Below, in pieces: positions 1-14,006 of a DNA stretch of 57,034 nt. Position numbers and translations under genes: made by a program. The DNA is from Paulinella micropora (lineage: Eukaryota > Cercozoa > Imbricatea > Euglyphida): NCBI GenBank assembly GCA_009731375.1, contig BJOX01000052.1, positions 107,694 through 164,727 on the forward strand. Reading direction: 5' to 3'. Within the stretch, counting starts at the first letter, position 1. Each line of letters begins with the position of its first letter. The notes under the pieces are model-generated. The model saw only the letters and a program-made list of their open reading frames with translations, had not been told where the DNA came from and did no database searches.

Positions 1-33
<33 letters not shown>

Positions 34-38
34 TGATA

Positions 39-74
<36 letters not shown>

Positions 75-83
75 CTAATAATA
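1..83. repeat. (AAT)n microsatellite
   Basis: Nearly pure AAT trinucleotide array with a few GAT and ACT variants. It directly abuts family A copy 1, as AAT arrays do at the other family A copies. Confidence 0.97.
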
Positions 84-542
84 CTATATCTGAGGCGTAC
101 TGATGCAGCTAATGGCATATCCTCAACGGACATAAGCCTCCAATACCCTTGTTCGAGGTCCTCCACCCCCCCGTGTCAGTCTCTCGCCTGATGATCGGGG
201 CCACCGATGGAGCTCCTGAGGGCAAGACTGCACTAAGCCGAGGTTATTCCGCAGTCCCAGCAACCTCTTGCAAGACGTCACCGAATGTGCAAGTGCATAC
301 ACCAAGCGCGGTTGCTAGAGCTGCCTCGAAACCCCACCCATAACAATCTGGTGTCTGCTGGGTCCTGGGCTATCAACCAGCATATGCGGAGTTTACGATC
401 TTTTACGCGCGCAACGACACTCCTCCCCAGCATCTACCACCAAAGGGTTATGAGTTGGCGTCACAGTTGAACGCCTTGAGGCCATTGGGCTGGAACTCTG
501 TTTAGCAAGTGTGACTAGGTTTTTTCATCGGGATTTCCCTCA
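84..542. repeat. Dispersed repeat family A, copy 1
   Basis: A ~460 bp non-SSR block, closely matched at 34412-34716 and more distantly at 14007-14966 and 19641-20633 (shared words such as ggggccaccgatggagctcc and ccgaggttattccgcagt). It lies between two AAT arrays. No open frame is conserved between copies, so it is probably a non-autonomous element. A gttcgagg word about 40 bases after a weak A-box-like stretch hints at a tRNA-derived head, but the match is poor. Confidence 0.8.
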
Positions 543-543
543 A

Positions 544-612
<69 letters not shown>

Positions 613-648
613 CATAATCATAATAATAAAAATAATAATAATAGTAGT
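543..648. repeat. (AAT)n microsatellite
   Basis: AAT array with a few CAT and AAA interruptions. It connects family A copy 1 to the 3' end of SINE copy 1. Confidence 0.96.
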
Positions 649-821
649 GGCTGATGCAAATCTGCACATGCGCCTCCATCATCTCACCCGTGAGGGGAGT
701 ACGAAGAATTGACGATAGGCTCTAATGACACCCCCGCAAGGGCAGTTCCAACACTTCCAGACGGACCGGTATGTTCAATGAAAATACTGGTGGCACCGAC
801 GGGAATCGAACTGGCGACAGG

Positions 822-822
<1 letters not shown>
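649..822 (-). mobile_element. tRNA-derived SINE, copy 1 (5'-truncated)
   Basis: Minus-strand copy of the SINE best seen at 4216-4446. The body and the B-box (complement of ggaatcgaac) are present. The copy stops at cgacaggg, where the A-box part of the tRNA-like head should follow, and an AAT array begins there. It therefore lacks the first ~50 bases of the head and should not be transcribed by Pol III. Confidence 0.85.
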
Positions 823-886
<64 letters not shown>

Positions 887-904
887 GTAGTAGCAGTAGT
901 AGTT

Positions 905-952
<48 letters not shown>

Positions 953-1162
953 AAAATAATAATGATGTATGTATGTATGTATGTATGTATGTATGTATGT
1001 ATGTACGTACGTATGTACGTATGTATGTATGCGTGCATGCATGCATGTATGTATGTATGCATGTATGTATGTATGTCTGTATAAGTAAGTAAGTAGGTAA
1101 GTAGGTAAGTAGGTAAGTATGTATGTATGTATGTATGTATGTATGTATGAATGAATGAATGC
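823..1162. repeat. Compound SSR: AAT, AGT, GTAT, AAGT/GAAT
   Basis: Successive pure blocks of AAT (to about 882), AGT (to about 951) and GTAT with GTAC, GCAT and AAGT variants. Long ORFs here on both strands (poly-N, poly-S, poly-L, MYVC) are translated repeat and are not genes. Confidence 0.96.
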
Positions 1163-1165
1163 ATG

Positions 1166-1246
<81 letters not shown>

Positions 1247-1304
1247 GTCTGTCTATCTACCTACCTACCTATCTACCTACGAACCTACCTACGAACCTAC
1301 CTAC

Positions 1305-1371
<67 letters not shown>

Positions 1372-1420
1372 CCTATCTACCTACCTACCTGCCTACCTAT
1401 CCATCTATCTATCTATCTAC

Positions 1421-1471
<51 letters not shown>

Positions 1472-1472
1472 C

Positions 1473-1566
<94 letters not shown>

Positions 1567-1624
1567 GTCTGTCTATCTACCTACCTACCTATCTACCTAC
1601 GAACCTACCTACGAACCTACCTAC

Positions 1625-1691
<67 letters not shown>

Positions 1692-1740
1692 CCTATCTAC
1701 CTACCTACCTGCCTACCTATCTATCTATCTATCTATCTAC

Positions 1741-1811
<71 letters not shown>

Positions 1812-1812
1812 C

Positions 1813-1866
<54 letters not shown>
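1163..1866. repeat. (ATCT)n array with a 320 bp higher-order duplication
   Basis: ATCT tetranucleotide array with ACCT, GTCT and gaac variants. The same variant order (GTCT GTCT, ACCT run, two gaac words, later gcctacct) occurs twice, 320 bases apart (1241 and 1561). The array therefore contains a duplicated higher-order unit of 80 tetramers. The YLSI-type ORFs crossing it are artefacts. Confidence 0.95.
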
Positions 1867-1868
<2 letters not shown>

Positions 1869-1896
1869 GTGTATATGATATGGAAGACCTGCCACG

Positions 1897-1931
<35 letters not shown>

Positions 1932-2486
1932 CATATATTTACAATACAGGCAAGCCCTCTGAGCTCAAGGCTAAGCGGTTGTGAATACATCAAAAAAGAA
2001 TGTATGTATGTATGTATGTGTGTGTATGTATGTATGTATGTATGTATGTATGTATGTATGTATGCACGTGTATGTATGTATGTATGTATGTATGTATGTA
2101 TGTATGTATGTAGGTATGTATGTATGTAGGTATGTATGTATGTATTGTGCACATTGTATGTATGTATGTATGTATGTGTATGTATGTGTGTGTATGTATG
2201 TATGCATGTATGTATGTATGTATGATGCACGTATGCATGTACGTATGTATGTATGTATGTATGTATGTATGTATTTATGTACGTATTTATGTATGTATGT
2301 ATGTATATATGTTTGCATGTATTTATGTATGTATGTATGTATGTATGTGGAGATCGTGTGGAAGATGACCTGCCACGCGTGGTTGTGGATGATCTTTATG
2401 TATGTATGTATGTATGTATGTATGTATGTATGTATAAGTAAGTAAGTAGGTAAGTAGGTAAGTAGGTAAGTATGTAAGTATGTATA
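1867..2486. repeat. (AT)n and (GTAT)n arrays with two small unique islands
   Basis: An AT run at 1901-1926 and long GTAT arrays at about 2000-2345 and 2397-2484. Short unique islands at 1880-1900 and 2347-2396 share the word acctgccacgcgtg, which links them to the tandem unit that follows. No gene seen. Confidence 0.9.
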
Positions 2487-2720
2487 AGACCTGCCGCGCG
2501 TGGTTGTGGATGATCTTTATTCAAGAAGGCGTCTGCATTAAGCTGACCACTACTATGAGTGTTAGATGGCCTAAATACACATGAATACATACATAGCGAG
2601 AGAGAGAGAGAGAGAGAGAGATGGTTGTGGATAGTTATTCAAGAAGGCATCTGCATTAAGCTGATCACTGCTGTGTTAGATGGCCTAAATACACATGTAT
2701 ACATAGAGAGAGAGGGAGCG

Positions 2721-2769
<49 letters not shown>

Positions 2770-2871
2770 GAGAGAGAGAGAGAGATGGTTGTGGATAGTT
2801 ATTCAAGAAGGCCTCTGCATTAAGCTGACCACTGCTATGAGTGTTAGATGGCCTAAATTCACATGTATACA
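2487..2871. repeat. Three spaced copies of a ~90 bp unit, family F, separated by (GA)n
   Basis: The words tggttgtggat, ttattcaagaaggc, ctgcattaagctga and gttagatggcctaaat recur in the same order at about 2500, 2622 and 2787, with GA arrays between copies. The unit probably spread with its GA tail by local duplication. Confidence 0.85.
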
Positions 2872-3388
<517 letters not shown>

Positions 3389-3603
3389 TGGTCTGCTTAA
3401 AAGAAACTACATGAGTGCGTACGTTTGTATTTATATCTGTATGCATATCTGTCTCCTTTGTCTTTCTGTCCGTATGTCTGCCTGTATATATATATATATA
3501 TACCTGTATATATATATATATATAAATATATAATATGTATATATATATAATATATATTTATTATTATTATTATATATATATGTATGTATATATATGTATA
3601 TGG

Positions 3604-3639
<36 letters not shown>

Positions 3640-3693
3640 ATATGAGCTATTACGATTCGCTGGTCCCCCCGGAGCCTTCTTTCTTTCTTTGTT

Positions 3694-3726
<33 letters not shown>

Positions 3727-3773
3727 AGCTGTTACGAATCGCTGGTTCCCCCCGAGCCTTCTTTCTTTCTTTG

Positions 3774-3807
<34 letters not shown>

Positions 3808-3828
3808 TACATATATATACACATATAT

Positions 3829-3863
<35 letters not shown>

Positions 3864-4008
3864 TTATATATATATATATATATATAATATGTGTGTGTGT
3901 GTGCGTATTTATGAGCTCTTACGAATCGCCGGTTCCCTCAGAACTTTTTTTCTTTCTTCGTATTTCCTCTTGCCGTAGTTGTTTTTTAAGTATGCTGATA
4001 GCTCTGCA
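3389..4008. repeat. (AT)n with three copies of a ~50 bp unit
   Basis: After ~95 bases of unique DNA, AT arrays enclose three copies of a unit of the form gagct.ttacgaatcgc..gttcc...ccttctttctttctttg at about 3642, 3727 and 3911. The first two copies are about 85 bases apart. No coding sequence is supported. Confidence 0.8.
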
Positions 4009-4140
4009 ACAGCAGCAGCAGCAGCAGCAGCAACAACAACAACAACAACAACAAGAACAACAACAACAAACAAACAACAACAAACAAACCAACAAACAAG
4101 AAAAACAACAAAAAACACACACACACACAAAAATAAATAA

Positions 4141-4215
<75 letters not shown>
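4009..4215. repeat. Compound SSR: CAG, CAA, AAAC-type, AAT
   Basis: CAG repeats grade into CAA, mixed A/C runs and finally a pure AAT array that forms the 3' flank of SINE copy 2. Confidence 0.95.
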
Positions 4216-4446
4216 GTGCTTCTCTGTCAATGGCTGATGCAAATCTGCACATGCGCCTCCATCGTCTCACCCGTGAGGGGAGTACGAAGAATTGACGATA
4301 GGCTCTAATGACACCCCCGCAAGGGCAGTTCCAACACTTCCAGACGGACCGGTATGTTCAATGAAAATACTGGTGGCACCGACGGGAATCGAACTGGCGA
4401 CAGGGCCCAGATGGTAGAACTTGACCACTGGGCTATCACGGTGTCC
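4216..4446 (-). mobile_element. tRNA-derived SINE, copy 2 (full length, reference copy)
   Basis: Read on the minus strand, the element starts GGACACCGTGATAGCCCAG. It has an A-box-like TGATAGCCCAGTGG (4425-4438), a B-box GTTCGATTCC (4385-4394), and the tRNA-like head ends GGTGCCACCA, so even the CCA end is kept. GGACACC can pair with GGTGCC like an acceptor stem. A ~155 base unrelated body follows and the 3' end runs into an ATT/AAT array. Split Pol III boxes in a short repeated element are diagnostic of tRNA-derived SINEs. Mobility would depend on a partner LINE not seen here. Confidence 0.9.
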
Positions 4447-4452
4447 ACAATA

Positions 4453-4524
<72 letters not shown>

Positions 4525-4730
4525 TATGATCTATGGCGGTTCTCTATTCCGTCATGTTACAAATCAACAGATAGTGACATATGATATGATATATGATATA
4601 TGATATGACCGTAACACGAGGCGATGGTAGAAGACGAGCAAGAAGAAGAAGAAGCTCACCCAGACGAATGAACGCATACACTGCAAGAAGTCGTAGCCTG
4701 TATCATCTGTGCAAAAATAGGCCAGGAAAA
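4447..4730. repeat. (AAT)n then ~200 bp unique DNA
   Basis: AAT array to about 4522, followed by unique sequence with a short gatatatgat stutter near 4580-4605 and an agaagaag run. No gene is supported. Confidence 0.8.
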
Positions 4731-4893
4731 CAAAGAATTTTTGGCATTCAGGACACTGCCCTAACGCAAATACTTGCGCGAATTCCAAAAAAATTATATC
4801 AGCATCAAGATCGAGTCTGGGGCTTACCACCCTGTCAATATGAGCTCCCAACTCCTCCTGGTTCCCATAAACCATGATTTATGGGGACAGGAC
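4731..4893. repeat. Composite E, isolated 3' module
   Basis: One copy of the ~165 bp unit (words ttggcattcaggacact, aacgcaaata, agcatcaagatcgagtctgg, gagctcccaactcctcctgg) found in tandem at the 3' end of the composites at 12215-13593 and 18217-19510. Here it stands alone. Confidence 0.85.
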
Positions 4894-5210
4894 GTGCCAA
4901 AACGCATGATGCACACCAGACAGCTTGTTGGTTGGCAGGTCGGTGGTTGTTGAGGTAGATAGTAGGTAGGTAGGTAGGTAGGTAGGTAGGTAGGTAGGTA
5001 GGTAGCCAGGTAGCCAGCCAGGTGGGCAGGCAGGTAGGTGGGTAGGCAGGTAGGTGGGTAGGTAGGTACGTAGGTACGTAGGTAGGTAGGTAGGTAGGTA
5101 GGTAGGTAGGTATAAAAAGGCAGCAGTAGGGTAAAAGTTACACAGGCACCATGTGTGTATGTACATGTGTGAGTAGGTATAGGCAGGAAGGGTAGGTGGG
5201 AAAAGGGAAT
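4894..5210. repeat. (GGTA)n array with unique flanks
   Basis: About 45 bases of unique DNA, a GGTA array with GCCA/GGCA variants at 4938-5110, then ~100 unique bases. No gene seen. Confidence 0.9.
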
Positions 5211-6162
<952 letters not shown>

Positions 6163-6260
6163 AACATCATACCTGAGGATAATCCCCAGTACCACCACAC
6201 GATTAAAAATTGCGCCACAAATAAGACATACCTGCATTACAAAGATTAAGGCAACGTCAC

Positions 6261-6309
<49 letters not shown>

Positions 6310-6319
6310 NNNNNNNNNN

Positions 6320-6384
<65 letters not shown>

Positions 6385-6432
6385 GTCTATCTGTCTGTCT
6401 GTTTGTCGGTCGGTCTGTCTGTCTGTCGTCTG

Positions 6433-6505
<73 letters not shown>
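6163..6505. repeat. Short unique stretch, poly-C at gap, (ATCT)n
   Basis: About 100 bases of unique DNA, a pure C run at 6262-6309 ending at a 10-base N run (6310-6319), then an ATCT array with GTCT/GGTC variants. The poly-C tract at the contig edge is probably a sequencing artefact. Confidence 0.85.
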
Positions 6506-6975
6506 AAAGCCTGCAATGATCAATCAATCAATTAATCACTCAATCAAATCAAGCAAATCAATCAAATCAATCAAATCAATCAAATCAATCAAATCAATCA
6601 AATCAATCAAATCAATCAATTCAATCAATTCAATCAAGTCAATCACTTCAATCACTTCAATCACATCAGTCACATCAGTCACATCAGTCAAATCAGTCAC
6701 ATCAGTCACATCAATCACATCAGTCACATCAGTCAAGTCAGTCAAGTCAGTCAAGTCAGTCAAGTCAGTCAAGTCAGTTAAATCAGTCAAGTCAGTCAAG
6801 TCAGTCAAGTCAGTCAGATCAGTCAAAACAGTCAAGTAAGTCAAGCCAGTCAAGCCAGTCCATCCAATCCATCCAATCCATCCAATCCACCCAATCCATC
6901 CAATCCATCCCATCCATCCCATCCATCCAACCAACCAACCAACCAACCAAACAACCAACCAACCAACCAACCAAC

Positions 6976-7042
<67 letters not shown>

Positions 7043-7083
7043 TCAATCAATCAATCAATCAACCAACCAATCAATCAATCAAT

Positions 7084-7121
<38 letters not shown>

Positions 7122-7122
7122 G

Positions 7123-7153
<31 letters not shown>

Positions 7154-7162
7154 TCAAGCAAT

Positions 7163-7213
<51 letters not shown>

Positions 7214-7222
7214 GCAAGCAAG

Positions 7223-7272
<50 letters not shown>

Positions 7273-7301
7273 ATCAATCAATCAATCAATCAATCAATCA
7301 C

Positions 7302-7302
<1 letters not shown>
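6506..7302. repeat. Graded pentamer/tetramer array (AATCA, AGTCA, ATCC, CCAA, ATCA)
   Basis: A ~790 bp purine/pyrimidine-skewed array whose unit changes stepwise: AATCA pentamers, then CAGTC/AAGTC pentamers, CATCCAAT, CCAA tetramers, then ATCA and AAGC tetramers. Neighbouring blocks differ by single-base unit changes, as expected for local spread of variants. Both reading directions are open only because the period suppresses stops. Confidence 0.93.
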
Positions 7303-7385
<83 letters not shown>

Positions 7386-7417
7386 CATACATACGCCAAC
7401 ACCCGACGAAGAGCCTT

Positions 7418-7473
<56 letters not shown>

Positions 7474-7594
7474 TTGCAGCTGAAAATCAACCCATGGGGG
7501 TTGAAGATATATGCTAGGTATGTCCGCAGCTGTTACACCGCGAGGAAACGCCATGATCCTATAGCTACCTACCTACCTATCTATCTATCTATCA

Positions 7595-7666
<72 letters not shown>

Positions 7667-7722
7667 GTCTGTCTGTTTGTCTGTCTGTCTATCTGTCTAT
7701 CTATCTATCTATCTATCTATCT
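7303..7722. repeat. (GATA)n, (AT)n and (ATCT)n arrays
   Basis: GATA array to 7384, AT run at about 7419-7471, ~90 bases of unique DNA, then an ATCT array with GTCT variants that abuts family C copy 1. Confidence 0.93.
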
Positions 7723-8119
7723 GAGGTGCCTTATGTGTGCCTAGCCATACGCCTACAAGTCACATGCCGAAATAGCGACGGGAAGCACAATCCTGTTCCC
7801 TCAGGGTGCCCTTTCTCGCTTGTTGAGCCCGGAATAAAACCCACAGTGCTCTGTCGGTTTATACTAGACTGTCGAACAGTCTCGAAACTCCATCTGCTTA
7901 CTGGGCCCTCTGTAATGGAGGTGGGAGCTCGTTCTGCAAGGGGCGCTTTATGGAACGAGCCCTGGCCCCGCCTGGTACTAGGGAGCTTTGGTATTGCCTG
8001 TATCAGTCCCTTCCGTGCAAACATCACGGCTTAGCTGGGCATCGGGTTAATACTTTACCCACAGACTTCCTGGTTGACGAAATCAGAAGCTCCTTTTTTC
8101 TGACATTAGTCGATATTTC

Positions 8120-8120
<1 letters not shown>
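7723..8120 (+). repeat. Dispersed repeat family C, copy 1
   Basis: About 400 bp, from gaggtgccttatgtgtgcc to cgatatttcat, followed by an ATCT array. The same sequence occurs inverted at 9721, 24549 and 56773. In every copy the gatattt end joins an ATCT/GATA array, which looks like the 3' tail of a retroposed element. No clear Pol III boxes and no ORF conserved between copies. Confidence 0.82.
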
Positions 8121-8869
<749 letters not shown>

Positions 8870-9200
8870 CTTACCGGGNNNNNNNNNNATAAAACCACAG
8901 AATATGTTCGTTACATTTTCACAGAGCCATGGGGAATGAATTTAGACCAACAAAAAAAAACGACAAAAAGGACATAAATTTATTTATGTACATGTTTTTG
9001 AAAAAAGTCCTGTCTTTTTTTTTTCTTTTTTTTTTTTCTTTTTTTTTGTCTAAGTTCATTCCCTATTGCTCTGTTTGTGAAAACGTAACGAGCATGTGTG
9101 TGCTTTTATGAAACAAAGGTATGTTTGAGAAATGTGTGTCAGTTTTCGTGACTTTGGTCGCTTATGGTACATAAGCGAAAAGACAAGTCTGATAAATATA
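8870..9200. other. Gap and AT-rich unique DNA
   Basis: N run at 8879-8888, then about 300 bases of AT-rich unique sequence with T-rich runs near 9018-9046. No coding evidence. Confidence 0.6.
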
Positions 9201-9720
<520 letters not shown>

Positions 9721-9721
<1 letters not shown>

Positions 9722-10245
9722 GAGATATCGACGAATGTCAGAAAAAAGGAGCTTCTGATTTCGTCAACCAAGGAAGTCTGTAAAGTATTGACCCGATGCC
9801 CAGCTAAGCCGTGATGTTTGCACGGAAGGGACTGATACAGGCGATACCAAAGCTCCCTAGTACCAGGCGGGGCCAGGGCTCGTTCCATAAGCGCCCCTTG
9901 CAGAACGAGCTCCCACCTCCATTACAGAGGGCCCAGTAAGCAGANNNNNNNNNNNNNNNNNNNNNNNNNNNNNNNNNNNNNNNNNNNNNNNNNNNNNNNN
10001 NNNNNNNNNNNNNNNNNNNNNTCGACAGTCTAGTATAAACCGACAGAGCACTGTGGGTTTTATTCCGGGCTCAACAAGCGAGAAAGGGCACCCTGAGGGA
10101 ACAGGATTGTGCTTCCCGTCGCTATTTCGGCATGTGACTCATAGGAGTATGGCTAGGCACACATAAGGCACCCCACCACGGGCCCAGCACACCCACACCA
10201 TCCCCTAATTCTCTGTCTGTCGACAGATGGCACCCATTTCAAAAG
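9721..10245 (-). repeat. Dispersed repeat family C, copy 2 (contains gap)
   Basis: Inverted copy of the repeat at 7723-8120, interrupted by N at 9945-10021. Beyond the matching part it continues for ~75 bases (caccacgggcccagcacacc and following), which may show the family is longer than copy 1. Confidence 0.82.
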
Positions 10246-10324
10246 ATAGATAGATAGATAGATGGATAGATGGATAGATGGATAGATAGATAGATAGATA
10301 GATGGATGGATGGATGGATGGATG

Positions 10325-10384
<60 letters not shown>

Positions 10385-10401
10385 TATAGATAGATAGATA
10401 A

Positions 10402-10456
<55 letters not shown>

Positions 10457-10469
10457 GATAGATAGATAG

Positions 10470-10509
<40 letters not shown>

Positions 10510-10553
10510 TCACAAAAAGAAAACAATAGTTTTGGATAGTCGCCTATACTGCA

Positions 10554-10590
<37 letters not shown>

Positions 10591-10612
10591 GTACTACTAG
10601 TACTAGTACTAG

Positions 10613-10665
<53 letters not shown>

Positions 10666-10757
10666 GGTATGTATGTACATATGTAGGTATGCATGCATGC
10701 ATCTATGTATGTATGTATGTACTACTACTGTACTACTACAAAACTAGTACTACTACA

Positions 10758-10807
<50 letters not shown>

Positions 10808-10868
10808 TTCTACTTCTACTACGACTACTACTATACTACTACTACTACTACTACTGCTACCACTACTA

Positions 10869-10934
<66 letters not shown>

Positions 10935-10960
10935 CCACTACTTCTGCTACTACTACGACA
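10246..10960. repeat. (GATA)n then (ACT)n arrays
   Basis: GATA array with GGAT blocks to 10506, ~50 bases unique, then ACT trinucleotide arrays interrupted by GTAT/GCAT (10666-10722) and by cttcta variants. Confidence 0.95.
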
Positions 10961-11612
10961 GGTAGGCTAGGCTAGGCTAGGATAGAATAGAATAGGATAG
11001 GATAGAATAGAATAGAATAGAATAGAATAGAATAGAATAGAGATAGAGATAGAGATAGGGTTAGGGCTAGGGCTAGGGCTAGGGAAAGGAAAATGAAAAG
11101 GAAAAGGAAAAGGAAAGGGATAGGGGATAGGGAATAGAGGATAGGGGATGCGGGATGCGGGATGAGGGATGAGGAATGAGGGATGAGGGATGAGGATGAG
11201 GTTGGAGATGGGATGGGATGGGATGGAGATGGGATGGGATGGAGATGGGATGGGATGGAGATGGGATGGGATGGAGATGGGATGGGATGGAGATGGGATG
11301 GGATGGAGATGGGATGGGATGGAGATGGACGGAATGGGGATGGGATGGGATGGGGATGGACGGGATGGGGATGGGACGGGACGGGACGGGACAGGACAGG
11401 ACAGGACAGGACAGGACAGGACAGGACAGGACGGGACGGGACGGGACGGGACGGGACAGGACAGGACAGGACAGGACAGGACAGGACAGGACAGGACAGG
11501 ATAGGCGATAGGATAGGATAGGATAGGATAGGATAGGATAGGAAGGATAGGATTAGGATAGGATAGGATAGGATAGGATTAGGATAGGATAGGATAGGAT
11601 TAGGATAGGATA
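10961..11612. repeat. Purine-rich graded array (TAGGC, AATAG, GGGAT, GGGAC, GGACA, GGATA)
   Basis: About 650 bp with almost only A, G and spaced T or C on the plus strand. The unit shifts from gctag and aatag through ggttag/ggctag, ggaaaa, gatgggatgggatgg (15-mer), gggac, aggac to ggata. Frequent GGG runs make it a candidate for G-quadruplex or H-DNA. ORFs reading WDGD.. or PSHP.. are translated repeat. Confidence 0.93.
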
Positions 11613-11725
11613 ACAAATATATGAGCTGCACGCTCATACACGAACACCAACAACAGCAAACACACACACAAACACATACACATACACATACACATTGCAC
11701 AACACATACACACCCACATACACAC

Positions 11726-11760
<35 letters not shown>

Positions 11761-11857
11761 AGGGAGCTAAAATATAAATAGGAGGGGAAAATGCTACACA
11801 CACACACACACATACACACACATATATATATATGTAATATATATACATATTTATATG

Positions 11858-11890
<33 letters not shown>

Positions 11891-12080
11891 ATGTAATTTC
11901 CCGGGAATTTGTAATAAAAAAAAATCACGAAACTTTTGCTGTTTGCCTCTCCTCTTATTCACTGACTTTGTTTACCTATCATGATGGAGACGACGATATT
12001 TATTAAGTAGAACACGATCAAGATCACGAGTCCCAGTACCTAATACATAAATACAATGATACAACTATTTTGAATGAGAA
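11613..12080. repeat. (CA)n, (AT)n, (GT)n and unique AT-rich DNA
   Basis: CA-rich microsatellites at about 11660-11760 and 11796-11823, AT runs to 11873, GT run to 11890, then ~185 bases of unique DNA with no gene. Confidence 0.85.
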
Positions 12081-12094
12081 AGGCAATAATAATG

Positions 12095-12139
<45 letters not shown>

Positions 12140-12153
12140 GTAATAATAATAAC

Positions 12154-12214
<61 letters not shown>
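12081..12214. repeat. (AAT)n microsatellite
   Basis: Pure AAT array with few variants, joined directly to composite repeat E copy 1 at actaggggctgcgcc. Confidence 0.96.
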
Positions 12215-12216
<2 letters not shown>

Positions 12217-12269
12217 TAGGGGCTGCGCCAACACCTGAAAGGATGGTTTGCGGTGCGCGAACGAAGCGC

Positions 12270-12302
<33 letters not shown>

Positions 12303-13143
12303 CCNNNNNNNNNNCTTTCCCGTCGACAGGGTACGTTCAATTTCCGGAGGTACCAGCAGAACGCAAGTGTAAGCTCTGGTGCACAAAAACCTAAAATCTC
12401 TGGTTTTTGTGCCATCCGCCACCAAAACTTTTTTATCTCCCAAGAGAGCGCACCGAGAGGTGTCTGGTAAACCAAACATCAGCCAAAAACTCCCTCAGGT
12501 GTGCACAAACGGCGCCTGGTGGCGCAAAAAACTCAATTTTCCGGTGTTTATGCCACCCGGCGAAACAATTTTTATATTTTCGAAGAGAGCTCATCAAGAA
12601 GTGTCAGATACAGCAAATATCAGCCGCTAACTCCCTCTGGTGTGCGCAAACGGCGCCTGGTGGCACAAGACCTCAATTTTCTGGTGTGGGTGCCACCCGC
12701 GACCAAAACGGGTACGTACAATCGCCGGGCTGGGGTTCCGGGGGTAGGGCCCCCCGGACCCCCCCTGCCCCGTCCACAGGGTACGTTCAATTGCCGGAGG
12801 GCGCCTGGTGGCCCAAGACCTTAATTTTCTGATTTGGGTGCCACCCGCGACCAAAACGGGTACTTGCAATCGCCGGGCTTGGTTCCCGGGGGGGAGGACC
12901 CCCCGGACCCCCCTTCCCCGTCGACAAGGTACGTTCCATAGCCGGAGGTACCGGCAAGTACTCCCAAAAACCAGGAATTTCGTCATTCAGGACACTCCCC
13001 TAACGCAAATATTTGCGTGAATTCCAAAAAAACTATACCAGCATCAAGATCGAGTCTGCTGCTAGCCACCCTGTCAATATGAGCTCCTCCTGGTTCATAC
13101 AAACCATGACTTATTCCGACGAGGGGTGCAAAAAAAAGGGTGC

Positions 13144-13175
<32 letters not shown>

Positions 13176-13593
13176 GCATTCAGGACACTCCCCTAACGCA
13201 AATATTGCGTGAATTCAAAAGAAATTACATCAGCATCAAGATCGAGTCTGGGGCTAGCCACCCTGCCAACATGAGCTCGCAACTCCTCCTGGTTCACACA
13301 AACCATGATTTATTCCGATTGGGATGCGAAGAAAAACAAGGAATTTTGGCATTCAGGACACTCCCCTAACGCAAATATTTGCGTGAATTCCAAAAAAATT
13401 ATATCAGAATCGAGATCGAGTCTGGGGCTAACCACCCTGCAAATATGAGCTCCGAACTCCTCCTCGTTCCCACAAACCATGATTTATTCCGACAGGGGTG
13501 CGAAAATGCGGGGGGTGGGTGGGGGTGGGGTGCACAATTTTCATTTTCCCCCTCCCCCCAAACCCCCACCCCCTTCTCCAACACCTGTCAGGG
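12215..13593. repeat. Composite repeat E, copy 1
   Basis: It begins actaggggctgcgcc, followed by a C run and N (12305-12314). Next come ~142 bp tandem units with cggcgcctggtgg, then a GC-rich stretch with gggtac.t.caat..ccgg words. Three tandem ~165 bp units follow (about 12970, 13170 and 13336), and a G-rich/C-rich end leads into AAT. The same order recurs at 18217-19510. Several short ORFs cross it but none is conserved between copies. It may be a non-autonomous DNA transposon or satellite-like composite; the class is unknown. Confidence 0.82.

Positions 13594-13638
<45 letters not shown>
13594..13638. repeat. (AAT)n microsatellite
   Basis: Short AAT array bridging composite E copy 1 and the 3' end of SINE copy 3. 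Confidence 0.95.
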
Positions 13639-13875
13639 GTGCTGGTGCTTCTCTGTCAATGGCTGATGCATTTCTGCACATGCGCCTCCATCGTCTCACC
13701 CGTGAGGGGAGTACGAAGAATTGACGATAGGCTCTAATGACACCCCCGCACGGGCAGTTCCAACACTTCCAGACGGACCGGTATGTTCAATGAAAATACT
13801 GGTGGCACCGACTGGAATCGAACTGGCGACAGGGCCCAGATGGTAGAACTTGACCACTGGGCTATCACGGTGTCC
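13639..13875 (-). mobile_element. tRNA-derived SINE, copy 3 (full length)
   Basis: Full-length minus-strand copy with A-box and B-box intact, lying between AAT arrays. It differs from copy 2 by a small insertion near the 3' end (gtgctggtgctt) and a few substitutions (acgggcag; gactggaatcg next to the B-box). Confidence 0.9.
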
Positions 13876-13879
13876 ATAA

Positions 13880-13913
<34 letters not shown>

Positions 13914-13920
13914 GATGATG

Positions 13921-13965
<45 letters not shown>

Positions 13966-14006
13966 GTAATAATAATAATAGTAATAATAATAATAGTAAT
14001 AATAAT
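13876..14006. repeat. (AAT)n microsatellite with GAT and AGT variants
   Basis: AAT array joining the head of SINE copy 3 to the tandem family A pair. Confidence 0.95.

Noticed and set aside
1151-1984. Long YLSI/YLPT ORFs in all plus frames
   Set aside because: Translated ATCT repeat. Tetranucleotide arrays without stop words stay open in every frame; the same applies to the long ORFs at 4824-6218, 22869-24323 and 49791-50450.
4216-4446. Functional tRNA gene
   Set aside because: A/B boxes and CCA are present but the acceptor stem has a mismatch, the anticodon arm is poor, and the unit repeats with a common non-tRNA body: a SINE.
6262-6309. Long poly-C/poly-G runs as G-quadruplex or i-motif elements (also 12270, 15822, 18269 and 22379)
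   Set aside because: All lie at contig edges next to N and are probably sequencing artefacts.
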